DNA from: Protonemura montana
Taxonomy: Eukaryota; Arthropoda; Insecta; Plecoptera; Nemouridae
Direction of reading: 5' to 3'
DNA length: 64,000 nucleotides
Assembly (NCBI GenBank): GCA_947568835.1
Contig: OX387607.1
Coordinates: forward strand, 5,580,001 to 5,644,000
Shown piece by piece: positions 37,091 to 50,230 of this stretch (its first letter is position 1; each line of letters opens with the position of its first letter). The position numbers were made by a program, and so were the translations under genes. The notes beneath the pieces are model-generated. The model searched no databases. It was not told the origin of the DNA and was given only the letters and a program-made list of their open reading frames with translations.

Positions 37091-39842
37091 TAGCCCATTT
37101 TTCGCGAAGATAGTGTAACATTAGTTTTATGGTAGAACGGTTTTACACGAAAGTAATCTCTCTGGAACGAATTTTCAATTACTCGTGTTAAATAATAAAA
37201 CTTAATAATAGCACTCTGAAACATTAAGTCCGCTCTATACTTTCACCATCGCACTTTTCAATAGCAGCGACGCGTGCGTTATCATTTCAAATCACACTGA
37301 CATCAAACACCGCAAAAATATTGAAGCCTATTAAAAGATGAAAACATTTCTCGTTACGGTTGTAAAAGTTACACCATTCCAGGCTCATAATTTCTCAACG
37401 CTTCCATGCTGCTTTTAGCGACTGCTATAAAACTAAAGTTAACACCGGCGGACATAAAAAAAAGGTATTGGATGTTATCATAAAAATAATTATCTTGTAT
37501 TCCTGGTAACACAGGTTTGAAGCGCGGACTAGGGTTGTAAAATTTCGAGAAGATAAGAAAAGTTGATGTTTGTTTTGCTTGTGCGGTTTGGGTCCTGTCA
37601 GCGAGCGCGTTCGTTCATCCACGAGGGTTCAGTTTTGTTGATGGGTCGTTTTAAGGATGGGGAAAACACCCTAAGGGAAAATATTTTCCACAGGTGCTTA
37701 CTTATTTTTGAAGAAATTCCGCGAAAAATTGATGATTGAAATTGTTCGGTGTTCAGAAAAGGAGATGGTCATTTTCTTTGCGGGAAATTTCAGTTGAGGT
37801 ATTGACAACAATACTTGAAAATAGAGTCTGTTAGTCATTGAAATTGAAACATACTTCACTATGTCGATGGAAAGTGGCTCTCCCAAAAAGAATTTTCTCT
37901 CCAGGAAATGTTTGGAGCGATATTTCGTTTTCAGCATACAAACGATCTTCCATTTCCTTGCCTTCATTGTGGTTTGGCATAAACCCTGACTATTTGTAAT
38001 CGTTTAATTTATCCTCTCCGCTTGGAAATAAAAGATGACCAAACGTTTTCAACGCAGTGAGATTGATTTAGCAGCACCAAACCAATATTGAATTAAAGAA
38101 AACTGATCGTAGTCTTTACGAGCAGCGAAATTTAAATCCAGAGTTCCAATAAGCATTACACAAACAGTACGGTCATGATAATACGTATTGACTCCCAAGC
38201 TTGCTCGTCCGTCAACATTCTACTATCATATTGTAATTCACCTGGCGGCTAACACCCCTTTCCCTACGCCCGTTGGCTGGGAAGTGATCCATACGCTGTT
38301 CAGAGTAATCACTGATTTGAATACAGGTGTGCCGTACGCCAGTGAAGGCTTGGGGGTGGTTTTAAGCCGTGGATAAGCGCCGAGGGCAGCAGGGATGATT
38401 CCCATGGAAGCGGCGGACATTCTCGGGGCTTCCTCGTCTCGTCTGCGCATCTAGTGGAGTCAGTGGTACGGGCAGGGATCAAGCCGGTGTAAAAGGTACA
38501 GGCACCGGATGGGCAAGAAGAATATACTACTTTCCATTTCAGTATGGAAAGGAGAGTGGATTTGCGTTTTTCAAGAAGGTCAACCGTTGCTAGTCGTGCT
38601 TTAAAACTCAGTTTTACCATTCAACTCGAAGCTGAAGTGGTCTAGTCTAGTTAAAACTGTCGTGGGTTCCAACCCAGTTAATTCTGTTGATTATAGTAAA
38701 TTCAACTCAGTGTTAAGAATTTGGTACACATTTAAGGCCAAATGAGAAGTTTTACAACTTTTGTTTCGATAAATCTATCAACGTTCGGTACCTACCTCAA
38801 GTCACAAAACTGCTTTGGTCAGCTTACACATTTAAGTTAGAGCTGTACATAAAAAGGTAAACATAAAGTTCTCATCAGCTGTGCCATTGGAGAGTAACCG
38901 ACAGTTATAATTTTAACCGTCACTCTACAAAATGTAGAGCTAAACTAAGGAAAACTTAAGTAATTGCTTTTTAAGAGTGTTTCTAAGATTGATTTTTGCT
39001 TCGAATTCAATGCCCCATTGTGGAAACCGTTTTTTTTTTTTTTTTTTTTTGATGTGATGTTTTCTTGGCGTGGTTTCAGACGGCCGTGATCTGCCCCGGC
39101 AACATTAACCCAAGAAATAAGTCGTGCCTCGGAGGGTGAGAAATCGAGGTCATTTATTGCCTTCGAGGTCTTTCATCTGCAAACCCACTCGGAATATTAA
39201 GTAATATTCGAATAAAGCGCCTTTACCGGTCGGTCTGCTATATTCAATTTGCTTCTCTCCTCTTTGATTAATTAATATCACCAACCTCGGAGTGAATTCA
39301 ATGAAAAGCTGAAACCGATATTTTGTGAATCACTGCTTTTCGGATAAATTGAACGAGAAAATCACGAAAACGAGCTCAGTCATTACTTTTCGTAATCTTA
39401 ACCAATAGAAATTCTAGAAATTAATGTATGTATTTCTATAATTTTTTATTTTAGCAGATGTTATTTTGAAACATATTTTCACATGAAATATACTCACACA
39501 TAAAATACCCAATTAATACTCAATTATCATTAGTAAGTTCACAAATTTGGCGATTAGTCTGATTGAATATTTAGTTGTAAAATGACGTGCACGTAGTTTG
39601 TTAAAAGGGTAATTCTTTGCCCTCTAAGGACCTCACATCATCATATGATTTCCCTCTGGGTACTCGCTCTTTAACCGACTGGAGCAGTAACTGACATGGC
39701 GTAGCGGTGAGGGCAAAGAAAAATCTTCCCTGACGTTGGAGTATAATTATTTCTCATTCTTTTCATCTCAGCTTATTTTCTAGATCAAAGGCTACGCGAG
39801 ATACAGATGCACCGCGGCGATGCTCCAGTTACATAAACTTTC
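37091..39842. other. non-coding stretch, no gene recognised
   Basis: It contains a 21-base T-run (39030-39050). A GC-richer block at about 38270-38500 is open on the minus strand (38309-38620, 103 codons) with no recognised domain. A tRNA D-arm-like piece, GGCGTAGCGGTGAGGGCA, lies near 39698-39715 and may belong to an old SINE. Confidence 0.4.
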
Positions 39843-39882
39843 CGACGCCAGAGCCGACGCCGACGCCGACGCCGACGACGCC
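39843..39882 (+). repeat. GACGCC hexamer tract, copy 1
   Basis: Four to five GACGCC units with an interruption (CGACGCCAGAGCC) at the left. A similar tract is at 63129-63151. GC-rich within AT-rich surroundings. Confidence 0.75.
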
Positions 39883-42800
39883 TCGATCACGATCCAGAAT
39901 TATATCATTACGAATGAAAATTGATATTTTGAAGGTTCCACGGATATTTCCACTATCAACTAGGACGGGGTTGTGACAAAGTGAGATTTTTTTGTTATTT
40001 GTTAGAATTGATCTAGAGGAACTTCCAGAGAAAATGATAGAAAATTAGGGATAAAGTAGAACAGAAAAAAAAACGTAACTTAAAGATTTATGAAAGAAAT
40101 TTGTGTAGACGAAGGAAAATTGAGAAGAAACAAATTAACGGAGTTTGTAATTATTACGTATTTTTTATTTTGGCAATTTTGGTCAATGTACTTTTGGCAT
40201 TTATTAAGTACCTACCTACCCAATATTTTTGAAAAATATTTAAAAATGGCTAAGTGTTCTCAAAAACGTGGGAGATTTAATTTCAGAAATTTTAAATATA
40301 ATTTAAATTTTGTATTCAAATCAGTAGGTTTTCTGTGAAAAGGAAACGGTTAGATTTTTTGCGGGCAAAATTAAGTTTTCGCTTTACTCGCTACGCTCGT
40401 CCAAAAAAATTCCGTCGCTCAGCGAATAACAATTAGTCGTTTCCAAAATTCACGATCCCCTGCTACAATAAATCATATTATTTTATTTTCAATGGCATTC
40501 GATTCGATTTAAAACGCTTACCCTACGTATTAGTGCCTTATTATTTTGTTGTCAAACAGCATGTCAAAATTGAAAGGTTTATCTCTGGCTAGGCTAGCAT
40601 CGGAGTTAAAAGGTTTTTTCGGGAAACCAAATCGCATGCGCAATGTCATAAAATGCTTTGATAAAATTAAAATATATAGATTGGCTGTCATTTTATACGA
40701 AAAATGCCAAAGTTTTTAAATTGGCCAAATCATGAAATTGAAGTCCAGTTGTGGAGTGCCCTGAGATTATTAAAATGTCTCATGCAGCAAATCTGGCAAC
40801 TCTTTAAATTCTGTGTGCACATTTTTGAAAAGACTTCTCCCTTAAGCTGAACTATGAACACTATCGCCGTTGTCACGATTTAACTGAAGATAATGCAAGA
40901 TAAAATGATAAATACGGTATTTACCAAGTCCTCCACCAGGACGTACTGGTACCAGGCAAGGTCGGGCGCAGAGCTGCGCATTCCTGTCGCACCTTCTTGA
41001 TGCAGCACTTACTCCTGATGCAGCGCTGTGGGCGGCTGGTCTCGGAACCTCGCAGACAGCAGCTGGATTGTCTCGCGGTAGCTAAAGGGACAACAGGAAA
41101 AAACATTGCTGCTTGGCTGACGATGTGCTTCGTACGATAACATTGGGTTTGTTGGTATTAGTGGTTTACCATGTTCTCCAAGCAATCAACTCTCAGTTTT
41201 AAGAAGACAAAATTAAGCGAGGACGAAGAGAATAATTAATTTCGAACATAAAGTACATTCAAGTTAATGTTATTTCCGAAGACGAACGAAGTCATAATCT
41301 AGATAAAAAGTGGAACTAATAGCTGAGTCTCTGATTTGAGAAAAAGCTGCGGCCAGATACGGGCTAGGGTCTACCTGGTAGATGATTTGGCTAGACGAGT
41401 ACTCTTTTGCCCCAAAGGTTGAGCTGTCTCTTAAGAGGGAGTTTGAGAGCATTAAAAGAAAGAGGTAGGCCAAAAAAAGTACGTGTACAAATTAAATATT
41501 TCGATCCGCTCGCTACGCTCATCAATTATTCCAGAAAAATGGACGATGGTAGGCGTAAGGGTTTCTAAATTCTCTCATCCGACGCGACTTCGCTACAAAC
41601 TTTCAACTTCTGACGCGCAGCCAAATCTATTGACATTGACTTTCTACGCTAAGCACACATTAGAAAATCAAACACAGAGTTTTCCTCGGGAAATTTTAAC
41701 ACTGCCAAGAGAAATTTATTTTAGCCGTAATTCAAACTCTAAGTTATGGATTTGATATACGTGTTCGCAAATTACTAAATCGAAATGTAATTAAGTTTCA
41801 ACGCTGAACGAATCCGTTAGGGGAGATAAATTGAGTTAGTTTAGTGCATAGCTATACTAAAGCTTAAACAATTTGTTCGTTTACGAATAACACGCCATTA
41901 AAAAAAACTGTCTTCCAATAATCAAATTGTTGTACCCTGTTCCCCTTTTTCATCGACATCATGTCCAATTGACTGCTGACACAACTCCCCCCCCCCCCAC
42001 CCCTCATTCTCATCCAAGTTGTCAAGTGTCCTCAGCTTCGTCTCTGCAAATTAGTCATAAGATTGACATTTCAGAGACGTACGCTGGCCTTCGTACCATA
42101 GTAATCTTCCTCAACATCTTCAATCACCATCAACAACCATTCCGTGCCGGCGAAAAGCTCGACCAGAATCCTAACGCTCTCCAGTAAGCTGCACTTTCCG
42201 CTTGCTAGAGTGCGTCGTTAAACAAAGACCAGACCGTAGACGTCTATCAAACTTATTGGGAAAATCATAAAGAAAGCGGGAACACAGAACGCGCGAGTTA
42301 AAGAAATTTCCACGTACCCGATTCAATGCTCTAACATCGTCGAAGGCGATATTTTCTAAAAGATGATTGATGAAAAACGACGCAAGGCTTAAAATTGTGC
42401 CTCGCTATTTTCTTTCGGTTCGGGTGAATAGAACGGACGCCTGCACCAATCATGATGGCGTCGGGAGAGCTTAGTACTTTGAGTTTTTGGAAATTCGCTT
42501 CAGCAGGGTGTTTTTTTTTTTTGGTTTTCTTGAAAGACGCCGAGTATTAATGGCGAGACGCAAGCGTCTGGTCACATCTCTGGCTCGTCATTGTGCTCGT
42601 TGCAATCGATTTGCGCATGAACACTCGACCTCATTGTGTTAACCTATAATTAACAGTTGTTATGCTATGTTTAGTTTCAATTAGTAATTAAAATATTTGC
42701 CGCTGGTATTTTATCCCAAGGATAACAATGAATGAAGGTTTTAATTGAGGTTTTGCAACACAAATTTTACATAAAAAAATCTCTCTCATTTAAAAATAAA

Positions 42801-45800
42801 ATATTTTTTCGTTACATTATTACTTCACTCATCACTGCAAACAGTTACGCGCCGAACTGAATGTCCCTATCTCAACACAATTACTAACCTCTCTTTTGAC
42901 GTTCACTTCAGAGATGACAGCGAGATAAATTCTTAGTCCTGTATCTATCTAGAGCTCAGACCGCCTATCCATTTGATTCTCCGGCTGAGACAAGCTTTGT
43001 TCCAGACTTGAAACTCACTGCCAGTTATACGTAAGTTCAGTTTAATCCCACGGGATTTTACCGTTGACATGTTAGATCTGGAATTCAGACTCGACACAGT
43101 TCGGGAGGCGCATGGGCTGCCGGCATTTCTCATGATAGCACCAAGTCTTCGCAACTGAACAAGCTGCTGGTTGTAGCTGATGGATCACATAACCTCAAAA
43201 TACACCGCCGCCATCGCTCTGAGAGCCTACCAGTTAGTTTAGTTGTGTATGACAAGGTCTCATCCCAATCTATTGGAAATAAAACTCTTTGTCCCGATAA
43301 TTTACACACAAAATGTGTCATATGCTTAGGTGCTCAATGTTGCAACAAAAACAAATTCGTCTGACATCTTATTAAACGCCGCGTCACTTTACGTCATTGT
43401 TCTTGTCTCAATCGATCTAGCAAAAGAGTTCGCCATCTTCTTTATCAATGCGTAGCTTTTTTCAAAATAACTTTTTCCAAACAATGCTTCAATTCCAATT
43501 TAAAAAGTTGTCGTAACTGTTTATATCACATAATTTTAACTATTTTACTTGTAGTAAGTATGCAGTGTAGGTGAGCATGATAATGTCTACTTTTGGTTTA
43601 ATAAACCTGATTGTTATTGCGTATACCCAACGAACGAAGATAGCTTAGAGGTAGGTACTGCACCACTGGGTGTACGTACTCCGACGCTAGCTAAGCAGAG
43701 TGCTATCCAAGATTGAGTGCGTTCGAGCGGAAAAGAAAATACGTTGCTGGTGTTCTCCATATTTAAAGGTAAAGTGCAAAGTTCAGATCTCGCCCTCCGT
43801 GTCGGAGGAAGCGAAACCAAGTTAAAACGTGGAACCGCTACACGTAGACGACCATGCGTTCAAAGTTTTCTCGATGTTATGATTGAGATGGATCGCAAAT
43901 TTACCAATATCAATTTGACATGCTCCCAAAGGGGGACGTTCCAGGCCATTTTCTGCGGAATTGCACTCCTCTGCCTTGGTCTAACATTAAGTTACAATTT
44001 GCCGATTCAGCTAATGAGCCCGCATGTATACGTTGTAGCAACATTCAACCGCTACGACCATTCCGACTAATCAATCGGCCAGTTCACCGACCAATTTCGC
44101 CACAATACAAATTAACACGTCATGTTCAATATATCTGTCTATCCAAAACCACTACAACAACCATATAACCCCAAACAGAGAGAGAGAGAGAGATAGGGAG
44201 AGAGAAAACTAAAGAAATAGGCGGCCACTTGTGGAATTCAACTCGCGGTGGAAACCTGCACGAGGCTATTGTGAAATTACGTTTGGCACGTTTTTGGGGC
44301 CTCAAATTGCGGACCGAGTGGTTAAGCAAACTGAACGTGGACGGCAACTCTCAAAAGATCGATTGTGCCCACACTGTAGGGTGCAGACTTTGGACGTGTC
44401 TGTGTGCTGTGTTGGTGGTCGAATTTGTGGAATAAACACACACATAGGCACACGCTTTTCGTGGGCGGTCCGCTTTACTTACTGTTTCAATTAAAGTCTG
44501 TTGTGAACAGCTGATGTAATGTTATAAAACTGTTTACTTATATATTGTAGAATTTTGTGAACGCCGGCCGTGGTGGTTGTAGAGGGAGAGAATTAACTTT
44601 CATGGCAGCTGTATTTATATAAGCAGTGGTAGAATTCAATTATACTTTAAACTCAGAGGAATTAAGCTATCTTGGCCAGAGATATATGTGAAATTATCTC
44701 TGCAGTGTGTTATACTGCTCTGTTTTCAGATGTCACTGAAATACAAGACGAGAATAAGTTTTGCGAGATATTCTACAAGGGGTGGAGACTTTTGAAACTA
44801 TTGGGGTACTTTAGTCGTGCTATTGCTAGTAACAAAAATGAAATATTTACAGCAAAGCTGGCAGATTTTTATCGAAAGAGAAACACATCTCTTTAAAGAG
44901 AGGGACCGAGAAGAGAATATATGGAAATATGCAGAGTACCTTGCCACATTTCTAACGTAGAAGCTATCAATATGCAAGGTTTGTTCGCTTCGAAGAAAAC
45001 ACAACACATGCATGTGATCGAATATTACTTTTTGGAGAACGTTCATTGTGGCTTATATCTCCCAAACCAACCCAAAACACTGTTTTTCCTGGCTTTTCCT
45101 TATTCGTGAACGTCACGAAATGCGCTTTTTATTTTTTTTTGAAAAGCCACGACGATCAAGCGAAGAACCGTTCTGAGATCATACATTTTGATGAACAATG
45201 CAATAATTTCCGGAGAACGTCTTCTTCTGCTGAATGTGAACATTTTAAAAATTCATTGTCCTATGCCGCGCCAACCCGAAAGCTCTGAGACAAGTGTGGC
45301 AAAGACGTGGGCCTCCCCAATCCGACGAGAGATCGTAAAGCAGCGTCAGCAAAGCGTGTTTCCACTCACGGATGATATCTGAAATGAGTTTTGATATCTG
45401 CCCAGTCTTTGGTCCATGCCCCGAGTCCCGGGAGAAGAGTTTCATCAACGCAGTGCTACCTTTATGTGTAGATCGAGACCCATACTCTGGTCCCTTGCCC
45501 ATAGAGACCGTTGTCGGATATTTCTCTTGGGGATATTATTGTCGGAAACATTGAAAAACTTGAACAAAAGCGCTGCAGCATGAGTGAAATAAAAGTTTGA
45601 TCTGTGAGATAGAATTTTGTCTCCGTCTTCAAAAAAGAAGAAACATATAGCTACCGAATGAAATATAGAATAGTCCGTCTGACTTTTTTTTGCTACGTGA
45701 ATGATGTGGTTATTTACAAATTTAGCAACATTTCGTTTTTTCAGTCGCGAGTTTTCAAGTATTTTCGTCGACCATGTCGACCCTTTCAAAGACTACCGAC

Positions 45801-47907
45801 AACAAAGGATCAGGCACGTGACAGTCCTAATTAATTTATCGAAAACTGATTGTTATTAATTAAAAATTTGGTTCAACATTTCTGGCTTCTGCTACGATAA
45901 TTCAATTTCGACCAGCGTATAGGTCCAGCCCCTAACTACTTCATACCGGCATGCTGGCAGATATCGACGGAATGTGACATTATCTACCTTAACCGTGCGT
46001 TCCACGAAACTGGTGAATATTTGCGGGCTGTCTGCCTCAAAACGCGAGGATGCTATCGACCTGTTGCATCGGTCCTGTCGCCAGAGGAGAGCGCTGCATT
46101 GCTCATCTTTCACGAGCTAGGAAACTCTGTACAGATGAAACCAATGGCGTGCGCTCTAACCAATAGGCGATATGAAACGCGCGTGTTTTGTGAAAGCTTA
46201 GAGATCGGGGTTTATGAAATGCTGAAGGAGGCATTCATCTTCTGGATCTTTGGAGAGCGTTAATGGAATCTGTGATCGCTAGCGTGGACTGGGTTTGATT
46301 CGTGAAAACCAGATGAAAAGCTCACCAAATGCTCGCTAAAGGAAGGGATTTTTTTTCCGCACTTTCATTTCAATGCGCCAACCAGAGCGAACTTTTTGTT
46401 TGAAACGTACGTGTGTTTTGTTTTGATGTTGGTTTCTTTTTTTAGAAGGTCTGTTTATGATTTTGTTTGTATCGAATTTTTTTCGCCGGCCTGTGAGTGA
46501 GCGTGTACGTAAAACACACGAGGAATATTAATTAGAGCAATTTGAAGACGACTCCCCCGCAGTTTTTTTTTGCTGTTAAACTAAGCGGATTTGATATCCG
46601 TGTGAAGTTACTCTTTTTTTAATCAAAGAGTATCAAGTTTCTATCAAACTTGCGCAGCTTCAATTATTTATGATTGATGGTTGAACAACACGTCTTGTAG
46701 CTTAAATAATAAATCGCTGGCTTTAGCAAGTAGAGTAATGCTCGTTCATTCATTATTCAAGCATCTGCTCGTTTCGTGGTTTTAATAGCTAACTCTCACT
46801 AATGCAACTATCGAAGGGCTCTAGGTTTACAATGCATGCCTAGCGATAATGCACTTTGAAATTGATATGCATAACGCTAGCACCGTTTACTGGGTGAGAG
46901 CTACATCCATGGCGGCAAACACGGGAGCTCAGGTTGCATGCAGCGTCTCAGGAATTCAACCTGAAAGATTTGAAGCTTGAGGATATTAAATCTTCACGCT
47001 TGGAAAACTTTTCGAGAGATCAGATCTTAATAGTAGGTCAATAAAATGTAAAGAAAAAATAAATATTGGCACACTTCCCCGGCATAAAAATAGCGTTCCA
47101 CTATCTCAATCGTAAATTCCAATACTTTGAAAAGTTTCTGTGCTTCCTCGCTCACTCGAGAGACCATGTTGTTTAGTTTACTATTTGTGTTGTTACTCTG
47201 TAACGCACAGATATGGAAGTTGATTAGCAAAGACATATGTAATATTCATGTGTGCCAGAGCGAACGTTGTGTTGTGCATTTCCCGATATAGTTTTCCCGG
47301 GGTTTGAACAACAATGAACAGAGCCCCGCGTGTTGACTTTCCCGCAATGTGGTTCATTTGTCTCCAGTAGACTAATGTCAAGGTTTGCCGTCAGCTGATT
47401 GGACAAACCAAATAACAGGCCTTTACACAAACGAAAAAGGAAATTGGTTTTTCTCTTCGGGCACCGTTGCACTCAATTTTCTTGTCGTGCTAATTTCCTT
47501 TCTTGAAACCACGCAGAAATCTGGCAAATCTTTCCGTTCGATGGTTTTGTAGGAAAATATATTATCGGAAATCACTGTGTTAATTTACTTTCGAAAAAAA
47601 AAAACACAGGAAAGTTTTTTTTTTACTTTTTCTTGTAGTGACTGTAGTGACAGTATGTGACTGTCCGGTTTAACATTCCTGCCAAGTTTCTCTTTCTAAT
47701 TTCGCAAGAGTGCTCACGTCGCGCAGTTTCTCTGTGATTATCCGCGTAAACTTGAAAGTTTTTCACGGCTGTAGCGCTCATTGGGGCATTTTCTTTTCCT
47801 TAAAGTTTTGCATTCGCGACAAGCCAAGCGTGAAATGAGGTTTTTCGGCGAGTGTAAACACATTTAGTCTTACAGTGCTTAACGTGGCCTGTCCAAGTTT
47901 CACGCAA
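39883..47907. other. long stretch without a recognised gene
   Basis: It holds CTCGCTACGCTC motifs (40387-40398 and 41509-41520), a C12 run (41987-41998), a GA run (44178-44208) and isolated SINE-tail-like GTGCGTCGTTAAAC (about 42211-42224). Coding-like but unmatched frames occur at 43717-44070 (plus, with one hydrophobic segment) and at 45901-46263, where both strands are open. None is supported well enough to call. Confidence 0.4.
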
Positions 47908-48114
47908 GCATGTTGGCAGCACTTCCACCCAACTTCAAGAGATGTACTCATGCTATTTAGCATGTTGGCAGCACTTGCATTTAACCACAAGAGATGTTCT
48001 CATGCTATTTAGCATGTTGGCAGCACTTGCACGCAACATGTTCTCATGCTATTTAGCATGTTGGCAGCACTTCCACGCAACTACAAGACATGTTCTCATG
48101 CTATCTAGCATGTT
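47908..48114 (+). repeat. 52-bp tandem repeat carrying a palindrome
   Basis: Units start at 47908, 47960, 48012, 48056 and (partial) 48108, with spacings of 52, 52, 44 and 52. Each unit has GCATGTTGGCAGCACTT, then a variable middle, then CATGCTATTTAGCATG. That last block is a 7-bp inverted repeat with a 2-base centre, and it spans the unit joint. The third unit lacks 8 bp of the middle. Confidence 0.92.
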
Positions 48115-49526
48115 TACAGAAAACCTCGTGAACCGAAACAAAGAAAATTGTCTTGATTCTTGAGTGATTACATTTTCTTTTGTGTTATTGGATATCGTGC
48201 TCGTTTCGAAGTACAATAGCGTTAGTTGAGATGTTATGGTTTTTAGACCTTATCATCCTTAGCACTAATTTTAGAAGTTAGGTAACTATTTAAAAACTGT
48301 CGAATTCGAAGTAAATAACTCATTTTTTCCATACTCACTAATTGATTTAGTTTGTGAGAAAAAAAAATATGTAATTTTTACACCGAAAACATAAAATATG
48401 AGTTTTTCAATTAGTTTTTTTTTTAGTTAGATTCATATAGGAAGCCTAAACAAGGTAATTGCTAGTATTTTGTGGTTCTCTTGTTATCGGGGAAAGTCAC
48501 AGCTACTTTCACCCGTGATGAAGTAATAGGCATAAGTTATGAAATGCAGAGAAATTAGTAAAAAAAAATAAGAAAAAAAGTAGAAAATTTGCATTCAAAA
48601 ACCGAGTATTTAAACGTTTTTTTTTTTTAAAGTCATTTGAAATCCCTCGAATTTCCTCGTGGAAGTTAAAAGTCACGAAACAAAAAATCGTTAAAGAAGG
48701 ATAACCATTCGATTTTACCATTTGCATACGGGAAAAATAAATTTAGCTTAAATAACACTGAAACAGTTTACGAAATTTTGATCAAACAATATTTTCTTTG
48801 CTTTGCTCCGATTTTCTTTGCGCCACAAACGTAATTTTTCCACTCGAAGCATGTGATACGGGGTTATTTTCCTTGAAAAGGTTTTGCCGTCTTTATATGC
48901 ACGAAGTGGAAGAGAGATCTCCTTTATTAATAAACTCTTTGACGATAAGAGGATTTAAAAAAATGAGCGGTTATCATTACTTCGAGTGAACCCTCGTGTT
49001 TGCTCACTTCAACAAAATTTCCACTAGAAATTTCAATAAAACATTCCAAAACATGACAAAAAAAAATGAAAATATGTCAATTCCAATCTACTCGTGAATC
49101 TCGTCTATCAAAAGCAACACAAAAATATAGTACAACGAACGCGCACAATAATTATACCAACCACATTAGCACAACCAATCGATCTAAAAGTGCATTAAAA
49201 CACAATAAAATCTAAATGCAAACGATCTCAAATTCAACCCCCACGCTCTACATCCACCGTACCAAATTTCCTGTCGTCATCCCCCTTTGATTGGTGAAAC
49301 CTTTCACAATCTGTTAGCCCAATTTTCATTTTCCGGTCCCCCTACAACGTCATCCTCCCCAAAAGCCCCAGCTACCCAACCCACACCGCGACTTAAAGCG
49401 ATTACGCAGCACCACTAATGTGCCCAGCTGTCTTATATATACCAGAGCCACACCTTTATTCCATAAGCACCCACAGCTTTACATCCCCCTACCTCACCTT
49501 CTTGTATTTATACACACCTGTACCCG
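48115..49526. other. non-coding stretch, nothing recognised
   Basis: A/T-rich with several A and T runs (48360, 48420, 48560, 48620) up to about 49220, then C-rich pyrimidine sequence. No gene is seen. A short acceptor-like TTTTTGCAG followed by 17 open codons (49611-49669) was noted but is too short to support. Confidence 0.4.
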
Positions 49527-49565
49527 TGACCCAGCGTGACCTATACAGGTCACAGGTCGCGACCT
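49527..49565 (+). promoter_or_regulatory. cluster of five nuclear-receptor half-sites
   Basis: In 39 bp: TGACCC (49527-49532), TGACCT (49537-49542), AGGTCA (49547-49552), AGGTCG (49554-49559) and CGACCT (49560-49565). The spacings make a DR4, an everted repeat with 4-bp spacer, a DR1 and a 12-bp perfect palindrome. AGGTCA half-sites are bound by nuclear receptors such as USP/RXR partners and HNF4 (DR1). Function here is inference. Confidence 0.45.
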
Positions 49566-50198
49566 CTGTACTGAAAAGACTGATGAATGAAAATGAATCA
49601 CGTGCATTTTTGCAGTGCCTGCCTGACTTGGATCCTGACGTGAATGGATGTACCTGGAATTTTCATTAAGATCTCTTATGCAAATTACTCTGCAGTTTGC
49701 GTGTCTGCAGCAGCGTCGTAGTGAACGGCGTTCATTGTGACTTTTAGAATGATTTAAATGCCTTCCTGTAATTAATTAGGAGCGACTGCGTATAAGAGCC
49801 GAGTTCAAAATGTTAGCTTTTAGGCTAAATGAGGCCGGGAGAAAAAAACATTCCGGTTTTCTTCAGGCGTAATGGAGATCCGATACGAAACTTAATGAAT
49901 CATTAAGAATTCAAACCAAATTTATTACAAACACGTTTTAATTTGGTGTGCCAGTATAACACCTTGCAAATGTGTCAAATTTAATCTCCACATTTAAAAA
50001 AATGTTTGAAAAGCGTGCAAAAAGAAGAAAAGGACCAATTTACTTTTTTTTCTGTCAGTTCGCTGTACATTTTCCGAATTTCACACCAAAACCACGTAGT
50101 TTTCTTTCCACAGTCACACACTGCTAGGCTGTGATAACTAATTCCTCCAAAAGGTTTTTAAAGCGACAAAACGCTGGGGAATGCCCTTATTCTCGCTT

Positions 50199-50230
<32 letters not shown>

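Noticed and set aside
47908-48114. CRISPR array
   Set aside because: The units are direct tandem repeats without distinct spacers, in a eukaryotic genome.
47942-48163. Plus ORF across the 52-bp repeats
   Set aside because: Arises from the repeat; the 44-bp unit shifts its frame relation.
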